NCBI GenBank assembly: GCA_030039575.1 | Contig: JASHVH010000534.1 | Coordinates: forward strand, 1-21,175 | DNA from: Acidimicrobiales bacterium | Lineage (GTDB): Bacteria > Actinomycetota > Acidimicrobiia > Acidimicrobiales > Palsa-688 | Direction: 5' to 3' | DNA: 21,175 nucleotides | Part shown: in pieces, positions 1 to 8,271 of the stretch | How the letters are laid out: each line of letters opens with the position of its first letter | How positions within the stretch are numbered: position 1 is the stretch's first letter | Position numbers and translations under genes: made by a program | Notes under the pieces: model-generated | Told to the model about the DNA's origin: nothing | Database searches by the model: none | What the model saw: the letters and a program-made list of their open reading frames with translations, nothing else

Positions 1-755
1 GAGCCCACGCTCCGGGTGTCCGGGTCCCCGGCGTCGAGCACCATGCCTTTGGTCCGGCGCAGTTCGACCACCGCATCGGCCACGTCGTCCAGCGGGGCGC
101 CCTGCCCGGGCCCGGCCCCGAGCCGGTGGGCCAGCTCTTGATAACGCAGCGGGCCTGAGGTCCGCGATCGCCTCAACTTGAAGGCTACTTCGGTCACCAC
201 ATAGCGCGGGTTCCTCTTGAAGAGGCTGTCGCGGTAAGTGAACCGGCACTCGGCCGGCGTCATCTGCACAACCTCGCCCAGCTTGCGGTCCCAGGCGGTG
301 ACGGAGGCGATCGTCTCGGAGACCTCCTGGCCATATGCGCCCACGTTCTGTACGGGGGTGGCGCCCGTCAACCCCGGGATCCCGCTCAAGCACTCCGTCC
401 CGGCCAGCCCCTCGGCCACACAGAAGCTGACGAAGCCACACCAGTCTTCGCCGGCGCCCACGCGGGCGACCACGCCGTCCTCATCGGGGTCGAGCCGGAT
501 CCCCTTTATGGCCACCCGCACCACCGTCCCGGGGAACCCCTGGTCGGCGACGACGACGTTACTGCCACCCCCGAGCACGAGCACCGGGCTGCCAGTTTTC
601 TCTGCGCCGCTCAGGATCCTGGCCAGCGCCGGTACATCGGGTGCCTCCGCGAACACGTCCGCCGGGCCGCCAACGCGCAAGGTCGTCCAGTCGGACAGGA
701 TTACGTTCGGCTCAGCACCTCGGGGCTCGGCACCTCGGCTGGAAAAGCGGCCCAT
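1..755 (-). CDS. murB: UDP-N-acetylenolpyruvoylglucosamine reductase (MurB), partial: C-terminus lies beyond the left edge
   Basis: MurB is the FAD- and NADPH-dependent cytoplasmic enzyme that reduces UDP-GlcNAc-enolpyruvate to UDP-MurNAc in peptidoglycan synthesis. From ATG at 755 the frame is open to the window edge, giving 251 complete residues. Visible motifs are the FAD-binding 'LRVGGPADVF', 'VLGGGSNVVVAD', 'GIPGLTGATPVQNVGAYG' and 'YRDSLFK', which carries the conserved Tyr-Arg of the active site. The last full residues are RSVG and the next codon begins TC, so the edge falls on the conserved serine of the GSFF motif, the known proton donor. The spacing of motifs fits a type I MurB of roughly 340-350 residues. 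Near the N-terminus RGAEP occurs twice in tandem. The gene diverges from the CYTH-CHAD gene, so it is the first gene of its transcript and murC is not directly upstream. No strong Shine-Dalgarno site precedes the ATG. Confidence 0.95.
   Translation of the reverse strand, partial: MGRFSSRGAEPRGAEPNVILSDWTTLRVGGPADVFAEAPDVPALARILSGAEKTGSPVLVLGGGSNVVVADQGFPGTVVRVAIKGIRLDPDEDGVVARVGAGEDWCGFVSFCVAEGLAGTECLSGIPGLTGATPVQNVGAYGQEVSETIASVTAWDRKLGEVVQMTPAECRFTYRDSLFKRNPRYVVTEVAFKLRRSRTSGPLRYQELAHRLGAGPGQGAPLDDVADAVVELRRTKGMVLDAGDPDTRSVG
709..738. repeat. 15-bp tandem duplication inside murB
   Basis: Two adjacent 15-bp copies (709-723 and 724-738) differ at one base. They encode RGAEP-RGAEP near the MurB N-terminus, before the FAD-binding fold begins. 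The reading frame is kept. Confidence 0.8.
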
Positions 756-822
756 TCAGGCAGTGCAGGCTACCTGGCGCCGCCGCCGGCGCGGCGCGGC
801 AAGGGGAGCCGCACCGTCTTCG

Positions 823-852
823 TTAACGGCGGTAAGGCACATCAAGTAGAGT
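823..852 (+). promoter_or_regulatory. Possible promoter for the CYTH-CHAD gene
   Basis: TTAACG (823-828) and TAGAGT (847-852) are separated by 18 bp and resemble -35 and -10 boxes; the -10 has the T1, A2 and T6 bases. Transcription would begin near 859, just ahead of the ATG at 874. A 14-bp perfect palindrome (858-871) lies between this site and the ATG. This is a match by eye only. Confidence 0.3.
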
Positions 853-873
853 CGTTGGCCGGCGCGCCGGCGC

Positions 874-2880
874 ATGCTGCGCAGGCAGGTACCCTCGGGC
901 GCCGTAGGGGAGGACGTGCAACAGCTCGAACAGGAAGTCAAGCTCGACCCCAGTCCCGGGTGGGCTCTACCTGACCTGTCCGGGATCCTGCCTGGTGTAC
1001 AGGCTGAGGCCATCCCCGACGTCGCCCTCGAGACCACCTATTACGACACAGCCGACCTCCGCCTGGCCCGTCACAACCTGACGCTCCGGTTCCGGCGGCA
1101 GACCGAACTGGTGCCAGGGGCCCGCCGAACGGACGACCGCACCACCACTGAAGTTTGGACCGTGAAGCTCCCGGCGTCCTCAGCGGACAACACGGTGTTG
1201 GCCCGGACCGAGGTCACCTGGCCGGCCGAAGGGTCGCCAGGTGCACCTGCTGGGAGAAGGACCGCCCGGCGTGCCCGGGCGACCGGGCGAGGGCTGCAGA
1301 GCCGCGACTACGAGTTCGAAAAAGTCCACGCCGAAGCGGCCCACTTCGTGCAAGCCGTCGCCCTCGGCCGCCCGCTCGAACCCGTGGCCCACCTCTCCAG
1401 CCTCCGCCGGCGCACCGAACTGCGGACTTCGGACGGTCGCCCGCTGGCCGAGATCGACGAGGACACCATCACCGGGAGGGACCTCTTGGCCACCCAGGAG
1501 CGCCTGCCGAGGCACGGCGGCACTCCCGACGTCCGGTTCCGCGAGGTGGAGGTGGAACTGGCGGACGGGGGCGCAGTCGAGGTCCTCGACGCGGTGGTCA
1601 GGCGGCTCGAGGCGGCGGGGGCACGCCGCAGCCCAGGCAAGAGCAAGTTGGCCAGGGTATTGGCCGGCGGATCCCCTGAGGTGAGCTTGCAGGACTTGTA
1701 CCGTCCGGCGCCGGTGGGGGGACAGGGCCAAGAGGTGGCGATGTCGGAGGTCCTGCGAGACCAGGCCCGGTCATGCCTCGACGCCTTGGTGGACCACGAC
1801 CCTGCCATACGGCTCGACGACCCTGACCCCGAGCACATCCATAAAAGCAGGGTGGCGACGCGGCGCTTCCGTACCATCCTGCGAGAGTTCGCCCCTTTGG
1901 TGACTTACGGCTCCGGTGCTGACCTGAGCCAACGCGGGCATGGGGTAGGGACTGGCCACCCCATCGAGAGCGCTGAGGCCGGCGGGCCAGAGAGCTTAGC
2001 GGCGGGCGGCCAGGCGAGGCCGGACGACACGGGGGTGACGCCCAACAGAACCGGTGACAGGACCGGCGAGGGGGCATACGGAGCCGGCGCGGCCGGCAAG
2101 GAGATCAACGCCGCCGAGGTTTGGTTCGCGGCAATAAGCGAAGATTTGAAGTGGCTCGGTGGGATCCTCGGTTCTGTCCGCGACTCCGACGTCCGTATGC
2201 AGTCGCTCGAGGACCATTGTGCGCAATTGCCGGCGACCGACGGCCCGGCCGTAGCGTTGTTGCTCGCAACCGCGAAGGGTCAACGGCAATCCCGTCACGA
2301 AGAGCTGCGTGAGGCTATGAGCGCGGGACGCTACCTGGACCTTCTGCGGTCGCTCGACGCCCTCGCTTCAGGCCCCACCTCCCGCTCACCGGTCCCGAAC
2401 GCGCTGTGGGTACTGCTGTCAGAGCCGGCGGCCACCGGGATGCCCGCATTGGCCCACCGGCAGTGGCGAGCGCTGCGCAAGGCAGTCCGGCGCCTCGGCC
2501 GCGCTCCTTCGAACGACGCCCTCCACCGCGTCCGCATCCAGGCCAAACGGGTAAGGTACCTGGCCGAAGTGGCCGCCCCGGTAGTAAGGCCTGCGGCTCA
2601 TCGTGACGCAGCCACCCTCACGGCCAAGGCCGCTACTCTCCTCCAGGACGTCCTCGGCGACCTGCACGACGGCGTCGTGACCGAGGAGTGGCTACGAGAA
2701 ACGGCGCTCGTGGCCGCCACCTCGGCCGACCGTACCGCTCTCGTAGCCATGGGCCTGGCGGCCGGCCAGCTCATCGCCATAGAGCAGCAAACCCAACGGA
2801 CGTCACGCGCCAAGTGGCCGGCGATATGGCACCGGTTGGACCGCAAAAGCCTGCGCAGCTGGGCCAGCGACAATCAATAA
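874..2880 (+). CDS. CYTH and CHAD domain protein (polyphosphate/triphosphate-associated)
   Basis: This is a 668-residue fusion of a CYTH (triphosphate tunnel) domain and a CHAD helical domain. The CYTH part spans about residues 18-230 and starts with the ExExK signature (E18, E20, K22), followed by TYYDTADLRL, FRR, WTVKLP and EVEVELADG. The CHAD part (about 285-660) has both conserved basic helices, HKSRVATRRFRTILR and, near residue 551, HRVRIQAKRVRYL. CYTH domains bind or hydrolyse triphosphate compounds, and CHAD domains bind polyphosphate and can localise to polyphosphate granules; the substrate here is unknown. An unusual low-complexity stretch of about 69 residues (about 344-412) splits the first CHAD repeat. 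The start is uncertain. ATG 874 has no Shine-Dalgarno site. GTG 916 has GGGGAGG only 2 nt upstream and would begin the protein three residues before ExExK, as is usual in the family. Confidence 0.9.
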   Translation: MLRRQVPSGAVGEDVQQLEQEVKLDPSPGWALPDLSGILPGVQAEAIPDVALETTYYDTADLRLARHNLTLRFRRQTELVPGARRTDDRTTTEVWTVKLPASSADNTVLARTEVTWPAEGSPGAPAGRRTARRARATGRGLQSRDYEFEKVHAEAAHFVQAVALGRPLEPVAHLSSLRRRTELRTSDGRPLAEIDEDTITGRDLLATQERLPRHGGTPDVRFREVEVELADGGAVEVLDAVVRRLEAAGARRSPGKSKLARVLAGGSPEVSLQDLYRPAPVGGQGQEVAMSEVLRDQARSCLDALVDHDPAIRLDDPDPEHIHKSRVATRRFRTILREFAPLVTYGSGADLSQRGHGVGTGHPIESAEAGGPESLAAGGQARPDDTGVTPNRTGDRTGEGAYGAGAAGKEINAAEVWFAAISEDLKWLGGILGSVRDSDVRMQSLEDHCAQLPATDGPAVALLLATAKGQRQSRHEELREAMSAGRYLDLLRSLDALASGPTSRSPVPNALWVLLSEPAATGMPALAHRQWRALRKAVRRLGRAPSNDALHRVRIQAKRVRYLAEVAAPVVRPAAHRDAATLTAKAATLLQDVLGDLHDGVVTEEWLRETALVAATSADRTALVAMGLAAGQLIAIEQQTQRTSRAKWPAIWHRLDRKSLRSWASDNQ

Positions 2881-3178
2881 CCACTACCAAGCGACCGGTC
2901 GGGAGGCGTGAGGCCCCGGACGTGAGCCGCCACCCTCGGGGGGGCGAACTACAGAAGTTGGCGAAACTGGCCGCCCACAAAAGAGTGGTCAATCGTGTGT
3001 TCCAATATCGCGTTCGGGCTGGTCAGGTTTGTACCGCCCGACCCGGCGGCCGCTCTTTCGTGAACCCCGCGGTTTGGCCAACCTCGGTATGTTTGGGTAC
3101 CGGTCGCAAACAGCAGCCCGGCCGTGTGCGCAAGGGCGGCGGTCCCTCGTCCCCGGGGCAGGAAGGTGGTGCACAGCC
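2881..3178. other. Intergenic gap of about 300 bp upstream of the exported repeat protein
   Basis: I see no gene here. It holds a 10-bp palindrome (2892-2901) shortly after the CYTH-CHAD stop, a hairpin-forming stretch near 3080-3105 (CGGTA pairing with TACCG) followed by GGTCGCAAAC, and an AGGAAGG ribosome-binding site at 3160-3166. The size suggests a long 5' untranslated leader or regulatory region for the downstream gene. Confidence 0.5.
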
Positions 3179-6100
3179 ATGCAGAGGCAGTGCGGCGGGG
3201 TCGCCGGCGCCAGAGCCGCCGGCGGGCGGCGGCGCAGGTCCGGCGGCGGCCTGGCCGTAGTCGTCGTGGCCTTCGGGCTGGGCGCCGTGGCGGGGCCCCA
3301 GCTGGACGGGCGGTTAGGCCCGGCCGTCGCTGCCGCGCAGGCCAACTCCTGGTCGGTGGGGACCAGCCCCAGCCCCTCCGGTCTGACAGCGAATGAGCTC
3401 AACGCGGTGTCGTGCCCCGCCACCGGGGACTGCGTAGCTGTCGGCTACAGCTCGACCCCGCTCGGGACCTCGCCCCTGATCGAGGCTCTCGGCACCGGAG
3501 GATGGGCGCTGGCGACTGCGCCGCAGCTACCCGGGCCCTACATCGGCGTGCTCGAAGCGGTTTCCTGTACGACGGCTTCGTCTTGCGTGGCTGTCGGCTA
3601 CTCCCAGCAGAAGGGAGGAGCCGAACAGGCTCTCATCGAAACTCTGGCCGATGGGACCTGGTCGGTTACGGCCAGCCCTAACGCGGGAGCGGGCAACAGT
3701 CAGCTCACGAGCATCTCGTGCCCGGCGGCGAGCGCGTGTGTGGCCGCCGGCTATTACGAAAGCGCAGGCACGAGCCGCGCGCTGGCAGAGGAGTTGTCCG
3801 GAGGCTCGTGGGTGTTGACGACCGTCCCCGACGCCGGCTCCTCCGCCAACGTCCTGAACGGGGTGTCGTGCACCTCGGCCGGTTCCTGCGTCGCGGTGGG
3901 CTACTACGAAAGTGCCGGCGTCCAGCGGGCGCTGGTCGAGACGCTCTCGGCCAACGACTGGGCCGTCACCGCCAGCCCGGACCAGGGGACCGGTCTCAAC
4001 GAGCTCAACGCGGTGTCGTGCCCGTCCTCCGGCTCGTGCATGAGCGTTGGCACTTACCGCACCTCAGCCGGCGTCAACCAGGACCTCATCGAGACCCTGG
4101 CCAACGGTACCTGGAGCGTCAGGCACCCGAGCCCGGACGTCAATGGCCGGAACAACGAACTGGCCGGGGTTTCGTGCAGTTCCACCACCTCGTGCATGGC
4201 CGTCGGCCACTACAACGACAACGGTGTGGCCCAGTCGTTGACGATCGTCTTGGACCACGGATCGTGGGATGTGACCGCGAGCCCTGACAACGGGACGAGC
4301 ACCAACCAGCTCGCCGGGGTGTCGTGTGCCCACGCGGCGACCACAGGCCAGTGCGAGGCGGTCGGCTATTTCAACCAGGTCATAAGCGGTTACGCCGATG
4401 TGGCGCCTCAAGCGCTGGCTGAAGCCTGGTCCGGCACCGCCTGGTCGATGGTGGCGGCCGCAGACGCGCTGGCCCCGGACGTAGCCGTTAACGACGTCGC
4501 CTGCCCTTCGAGCACCTCTTGCACGGCGGTGGGCAGCTACGAGAGCGAGTCGGGTACTCGGCAGGTGTTCATCGAAGGCCTGGCCAACGGGACGTGGACG
4601 ACGGTCCCCGGTCCTGCGCCCAGCGCCACCACCAACGACCTCGACGCCGTCTCGTGCTCGTCGGCCACCTCTTGCGTCGCCGTCGGGTATTACGCCACGA
4701 CGAAGACCGACCAGGCCCTGGTCGAGAAGTTCTCGGACGACGCCTGGTCGGTGTCGCCCACCCCTGACGAGGGCACCAGCTACAACCAGCTGAACGGGGT
4801 CTCTTGCCTGTCTGCCGCCAGTTGTGTGGCGGTTGGGTTTTACACCGCGGGTAGTACAGAACGGGTGCTCATCGAGACGCTGGCCAACGGCTCTTGGACG
4901 TTGACCCCCAGCCCCGCGTTGACGGCCAAGTCGAGCTACCTGGAAAGTGTCTCGTGCGTGTCGCCGAGTTCGTGCGTGGCAGTGGGCTACGACTACAACG
5001 GGGTAGGCCGGCGTACGTTGGTCGAAGCGATGACCGACGGCGTGTGGTCGGTGGCCACCAGCGCCAACGTCGGTACCGGGGACAACCTTCTCGATTCGGT
5101 CTCCTGCTCGTCGTCGGTCTCCTGTACTGCGGTCGGCTACTACGCGGCGGGCAAATCGCACGAGAGCCTGGTCGAAACCCTGGGTGCTAATGGCTGGGCT
5201 GTGACCACCGTCCCGCAACCAAGCGCCGCCGGGGACTACCCGAGCAGTGTTTCGTGCACGCCGTCCGGGTCGTGCGCATTGGTGGGCAACTACGTGAGCG
5301 GGCCCGGAGGGACGGTCGGCCAGACCCTGGTCGAAACGCTCGGCATCGGCGCGTGGACCGTGGTGGCCAGCCCCAGCCCGGATGCAGGAGGGGACTACCT
5401 TGACGCAGTCTCATGTGTAAGCCGTGCCAGTTGCGTAGCTGTCGGCCACTTCAACGCCGGCGCCGCCCAGGGCTCGCTCGTCGAGTCGGGCCCGTCGCCC
5501 GTCGGCCTGGCCGAGACCATGACGACGCTCAAGTCGTCTCCCAACCCTTCGAGGGTCGGCCAGTTGACCACGTACACCGCCACCGTCACGCCGCCGCCGT
5601 CGGGGGGGACAGTCACGTTCGCGGACGACGGGGCGGTGCTGACCGGTTGCCGCGCCGTGGTGGTCGGGGCCGGTGGAAAAGCGAAATGTTCGGCTACTTA
5701 CAGCCTGGCGGGTGAGAACCTCGTGCAGGCGGCCTACTCCGGCCACCCCGGGTTTAGCCCATCGACGTCGGTGCTGTTCAGCCAACTGGTGACCAAGCCG
5801 GCCCCGATCGCCCAGGGCTACTGGCTGGCGACGAAGACCGGTGACGTGTTCGCGGCGGGGGCGGCCAGGTCACTCGGCGGGATCTCGACCACGGTCGCCA
5901 ACCCCGTTGTCGCCATCAGTTCCGCTCCGGGAGGGCGGGGCTATTGGGTCGTGACCGCCAACGGGACGGTGGCCGCTATGGGCAGTGCCACCTATTACGG
6001 TGACCTGCCTAAGGACAAAGTGAAGGCCTCTGACATTGTGGCTATGGCCCCGACGGCAAATGGCCGTGGCTATTGGCTGGTCGGGCGGGACGGAGGGCTT

Positions 6101-6577
6101 TTCGCTTTCGGGGACGCCGCTTTTCACGGCTCGGTGCCCGAGGCCGACAAACAGGTCTCAGACATCGTGGGGATGGTGGCATCGCCGGGAGGAAGAGGCT
6201 ACCTGTTGGTGGGTGCCGACGGCGGGGTCTTCGCCTTCGGGGACAGCCATTTCTACGGCTCTCTGCCTGCGGCGCACGTCAAGGCGCACGACGTGAGGGC
6301 CATCCTGCCGTCGGCGCGGGGCACCGGCTACGTCCTAGTCGGAGCCGACGGCGGCGCCTTCCTCTTTGGCAGCGGTGTGAGCTTCCACGGATCCTTGCCA
6401 GGCGAGCGCTCGCATGTAAGCGACATCGTGGGCATCGCCCTTACTCCCGACGACGGCGGGTATTTTATGGCCGGGGCGAACGGCTCTGTCTACGGGTTCG
6501 GGGACGCCAAGGTGCAGCCGGCGCCCGCCGGGCTGGCCGCCCACCTCCCCGTAGTGGGCATCGCCGGGATCGCCTGA
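3179..6577 (+). CDS. Large exported repeat protein: 14 Cys-paired repeats, Ig-like domain, six GYW repeats
   Basis: This 1132-residue protein begins with a signal sequence: a basic stretch (GRRRR), a hydrophobic core (GLAVVVVAFGLGAVAG) and a likely cleavage site near AAAQA. Residues about 74-770 hold 14 repeats of about 50 residues with the pattern VSCxxxxxCVAVGYY...LIETLANGxW, each with a C-x5-C pair except unit 7. Residues about 778-866 form a bacterial Ig-like domain (TYTATVTPPPSGGTVTFADD). Residues about 879-1132 are six repeats of about 43 residues of the type GYWLVGRDGGLFAFGD. The last repeat type is familiar from Acidimicrobiia surface proteins. I do not know its function; a structural, adhesive or cell-wall role is an inference. 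The ATG at 3179 is chosen because a signal sequence follows and AGGAAGG lies 12 nt upstream; the frame upstream to 3029 lacks family character. There is no LPXTG motif or C-terminal anchor. Confidence 0.85.
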   Translation: MQRQCGGVAGARAAGGRRRRSGGGLAVVVVAFGLGAVAGPQLDGRLGPAVAAAQANSWSVGTSPSPSGLTANELNAVSCPATGDCVAVGYSSTPLGTSPLIEALGTGGWALATAPQLPGPYIGVLEAVSCTTASSCVAVGYSQQKGGAEQALIETLADGTWSVTASPNAGAGNSQLTSISCPAASACVAAGYYESAGTSRALAEELSGGSWVLTTVPDAGSSANVLNGVSCTSAGSCVAVGYYESAGVQRALVETLSANDWAVTASPDQGTGLNELNAVSCPSSGSCMSVGTYRTSAGVNQDLIETLANGTWSVRHPSPDVNGRNNELAGVSCSSTTSCMAVGHYNDNGVAQSLTIVLDHGSWDVTASPDNGTSTNQLAGVSCAHAATTGQCEAVGYFNQVISGYADVAPQALAEAWSGTAWSMVAAADALAPDVAVNDVACPSSTSCTAVGSYESESGTRQVFIEGLANGTWTTVPGPAPSATTNDLDAVSCSSATSCVAVGYYATTKTDQALVEKFSDDAWSVSPTPDEGTSYNQLNGVSCLSAASCVAVGFYTAGSTERVLIETLANGSWTLTPSPALTAKSSYLESVSCVSPSSCVAVGYDYNGVGRRTLVEAMTDGVWSVATSANVGTGDNLLDSVSCSSSVSCTAVGYYAAGKSHESLVETLGANGWAVTTVPQPSAAGDYPSSVSCTPSGSCALVGNYVSGPGGTVGQTLVETLGIGAWTVVASPSPDAGGDYLDAVSCVSRASCVAVGHFNAGAAQGSLVESGPSPVGLAETMTTLKSSPNPSRVGQLTTYTATVTPPPSGGTVTFADDGAVLTGCRAVVVGAGGKAKCSATYSLAGENLVQAAYSGHPGFSPSTSVLFSQLVTKPAPIAQGYWLATKTGDVFAAGAARSLGGISTTVANPVVAISSAPGGRGYWVVTANGTVAAMGSATYYGDLPKDKVKASDIVAMAPTANGRGYWLVGRDGGLFAFGDAAFHGSVPEADKQVSDIVGMVASPGGRGYLLVGADGGVFAFGDSHFYGSLPAAHVKAHDVRAILPSARGTGYVLVGADGGAFLFGSGVSFHGSLPGERSHVSDIVGIALTPDDGGYFMAGANGSVYGFGDAKVQPAPAGLAAHLPVVGIAGIA
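3398..5490 (+). repeat. Fourteen tandem coding repeats of about 150 bp
   Basis: Fourteen imperfect units encode L-x-x-V-S-C-x5-C-V-A-V-G-Y followed by a variable loop and L-(I/V)-E-T-L-x-x-G-x-W. Some stretches remain nearly identical in DNA, for example an exact 23-bp match between 3395-3417 and 4000-4022, which suggests duplication or gene conversion. Unit 7 (from about 4312) is longer than the others and has C-x8-C. Confidence 0.9.
5815..6577 (+). repeat. Six tandem GYW-type coding repeats
   Basis: Six units of about 43 codons begin GYW or a variant, continue xxGGxFAFGD and xFxGSLP, and end in D-I-V-x-M/I-x-x-(S/T)-P. The first and sixth units are the most diverged, as often happens at the ends of repeat arrays. 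Confidence 0.85.
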
Positions 6578-6578
6578 G

Positions 6579-6601
6579 CGACGGCGGGTGACCCGTCGGC
6601 G
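6579..6601 (+). terminator. Hairpin just after the repeat-protein stop
   Basis: An inverted repeat begins 1 nt after the stop codon. Its stem is CGGCGGG pairing with CCCGTCG (one G-T wobble), with a TGA loop and two further outer pairs. No T-run follows, so it is at best a U-less terminator. Confidence 0.4.
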
Positions 6602-6708
6602 TCGTTGGCCACAGATGGCGCCGCTTCTGGGCCGGGAAAGTGTGGTTAGAGTTACCTTTTCAGGCCCAGGACGCCGAGGTTCGGCTCATCCCGGGTAGCG
6701 ATAACAAG

Positions 6709-8169
6709 CTAGGTGGCGCCCGCCGGCTCGGGCACCTGGCGGCGCCGGGCACTCCTGGTCGCCGAGCAGACCGCGGCGATGGCCATCACGACCATCGACG
6801 CATAAAAAGCGGAGTGTAGCCCGGACGTAAAAGCCACCGCCAGCGAACCGTGCAGCTTTGCCGTCCCTACGAATATTGCGAAGGCGAGGTCGCGCGATAT
6901 CGACCGGGAGGCGACGAGGATCGCCATCGAAAAGGAAAAAACCATGCCGATATTGGCGAACGTCCGCAACATGCCCGAAGCCACGCCGAAAACCTGTGGT
7001 TTGACGGCCACCATAAGGGCAGCGGAGTTGGCGGGAAAGAAGGCGCTCGCCCCGATGCCGTTCAGCACACTGGCCAGCACCACCACCCAGAGCCCAGTCG
7101 AAGGAGACAGCCGGGAGTAGACGAAGAGGGCCACCACCTGGATTGCGAGCCCCACAGTGGCGGGCAGCACCGGCCCGTAACGGTCGGCCAGCCGGCCGGC
7201 GGTTGGGCCTATGGCGCTCCCGACGACGTAACCCGGCACGAGCAACAAGGAGGCGTCGATCGGCGATAGCCCGCGAGTGCCTTGAAGGTACATGATCACG
7301 AAGAAAAGGACGGCGAAGTTGGCGAGGCCCTGGAACAGGGCCGCCAGCAAAGTCGGGGTGACCGTGGGGATCTGCAGGAGCGAGAGATCCAGCATCGGCT
7401 CGTCCTTGCGGTGCTCCACGAGCACGAAGGCGGCGATCATGAGCAGCCCCCCGACCAGGAAGCCTGTGGTCGTGGCGTCGAACGACGATGTGGCCAGCCT
7501 GGTCATAGCCCACAGGATGCCGAACAACCCGAGGCCCAGTGTGGTCATCCCGGCAAAGTCGAGCTTGTGCTTGACCCGCCGGCCCGTGTCCTTCAGGACA
7601 CTGACCGCCAGGCACACCCCGAAAATACCGATGGGCACGTTTATCCAGAAGATCCAGCGCCAGGAGATGTAGGTCACAATGGCGCCGCCAAGCACGATGC
7701 CCAGGACGGCGCCCATGCTCCAGCCCACGGCGTTGTAGCCGTACGCCTGGCCGCGCCGCTCGGGCGGGAAGATGTCCGCAATTATGGCGCCACTATTGGC
7801 CGTCATGAGTGCCCCGCCGACGCCCTGGAGCACCCGGAAAGCGACGATCGATGTCTGGTCCCAGGCCAACGCGCACAGAGCAGAGCCGGCGATGAAGACG
7901 ATAAAACCGGCTTCGTACATGCGCACCCGCCCGAACATGTCGCCGAGCCGGCCGACTTGAGTGGCCAGCAAGGTGATGACGAGCAAGTACCCGATCACGA
8001 CCCAGATCACCGAGTTCAGGGCGACGTGCAGACCGCGCTCGATCTCGGGAAGGGCAAGCACGACGATCGTGGTGTCGACGGCCGTGATGAGCACGCCGAT
8101 CATGACGACAGCCAAGCCGAACCCGGGGTGCGTGGTGGTCAGCTCACGTTTGTCGTTGTGGCGCGCCAT
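6709..8169 (-). CDS. MFS drug/solute exporter, DHA2 (14-TMS) family
   Basis: This 486-residue integral membrane protein belongs to the major facilitator superfamily, DHA2 drug:H+ antiporter type (EmrB/QacA-like). TM1 carries VDTTIVVLALP (residues 31-41), the DHA2 form of motif D1. Motif A follows at GRLGDMFGRVRMY (73-85), then FRVLQGVGGALM (111-122), PPERRGQAYG and SWRWIFWINVPIG. Length and hydrophobic pattern fit 14 helices. The substrate cannot be inferred. ATG 8169 is chosen because the frame upstream is hydrophilic, proline-rich and overlaps the divergent promoter region. No clear Shine-Dalgarno site is present and no TetR/MarR regulator lies next to it. Its 3' end converges on the exported repeat protein. 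Confidence 0.92.
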   Translation of the reverse strand: MARHNDKRELTTTHPGFGLAVVMIGVLITAVDTTIVVLALPEIERGLHVALNSVIWVVIGYLLVITLLATQVGRLGDMFGRVRMYEAGFIVFIAGSALCALAWDQTSIVAFRVLQGVGGALMTANSGAIIADIFPPERRGQAYGYNAVGWSMGAVLGIVLGGAIVTYISWRWIFWINVPIGIFGVCLAVSVLKDTGRRVKHKLDFAGMTTLGLGLFGILWAMTRLATSSFDATTTGFLVGGLLMIAAFVLVEHRKDEPMLDLSLLQIPTVTPTLLAALFQGLANFAVLFFVIMYLQGTRGLSPIDASLLLVPGYVVGSAIGPTAGRLADRYGPVLPATVGLAIQVVALFVYSRLSPSTGLWVVVLASVLNGIGASAFFPANSAALMVAVKPQVFGVASGMLRTFANIGMVFSFSMAILVASRSISRDLAFAIFVGTAKLHGSLAVAFTSGLHSAFYASMVVMAIAAVCSATRSARRRQVPEPAGAT

Positions 8170-8271
8170 GCCCGAGGCTGAGGCGGGACCGGACGTCACC
8201 CGGCCAGTAAAGCACGTAAGCCGCGACCGGCCAAACCATAAAGCGCACGAACGCGAAGGCGGCGGCCCACC

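Noticed and set aside
238..849. Plus-strand open frame of 203 codons opposite murB
   Set aside because: Ser/Pro/Thr-rich shadow of murB, whose minus-strand motifs are diagnostic.
3029..3178. TTG 3029 or ATG 3089 as start of the exported repeat protein
   Set aside because: The extra residues precede a good signal sequence and lack its character; ATG 3179 has an AGGAAGG site upstream.
4064..5218. Minus-strand open frame of 384 codons with its own repeats opposite the exported protein
   Set aside because: Its repeats merely mirror the sense-strand Cys-paired repeats, and the sense frame has a signal sequence and recognised C-terminal repeats.
7282..8181. Plus-strand open frame of 299 codons opposite the MFS transporter
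   Set aside because: Highly polar His/Asp/Glu-rich composition typical of the antisense of membrane-protein codons; the MFS motifs are on the other strand.
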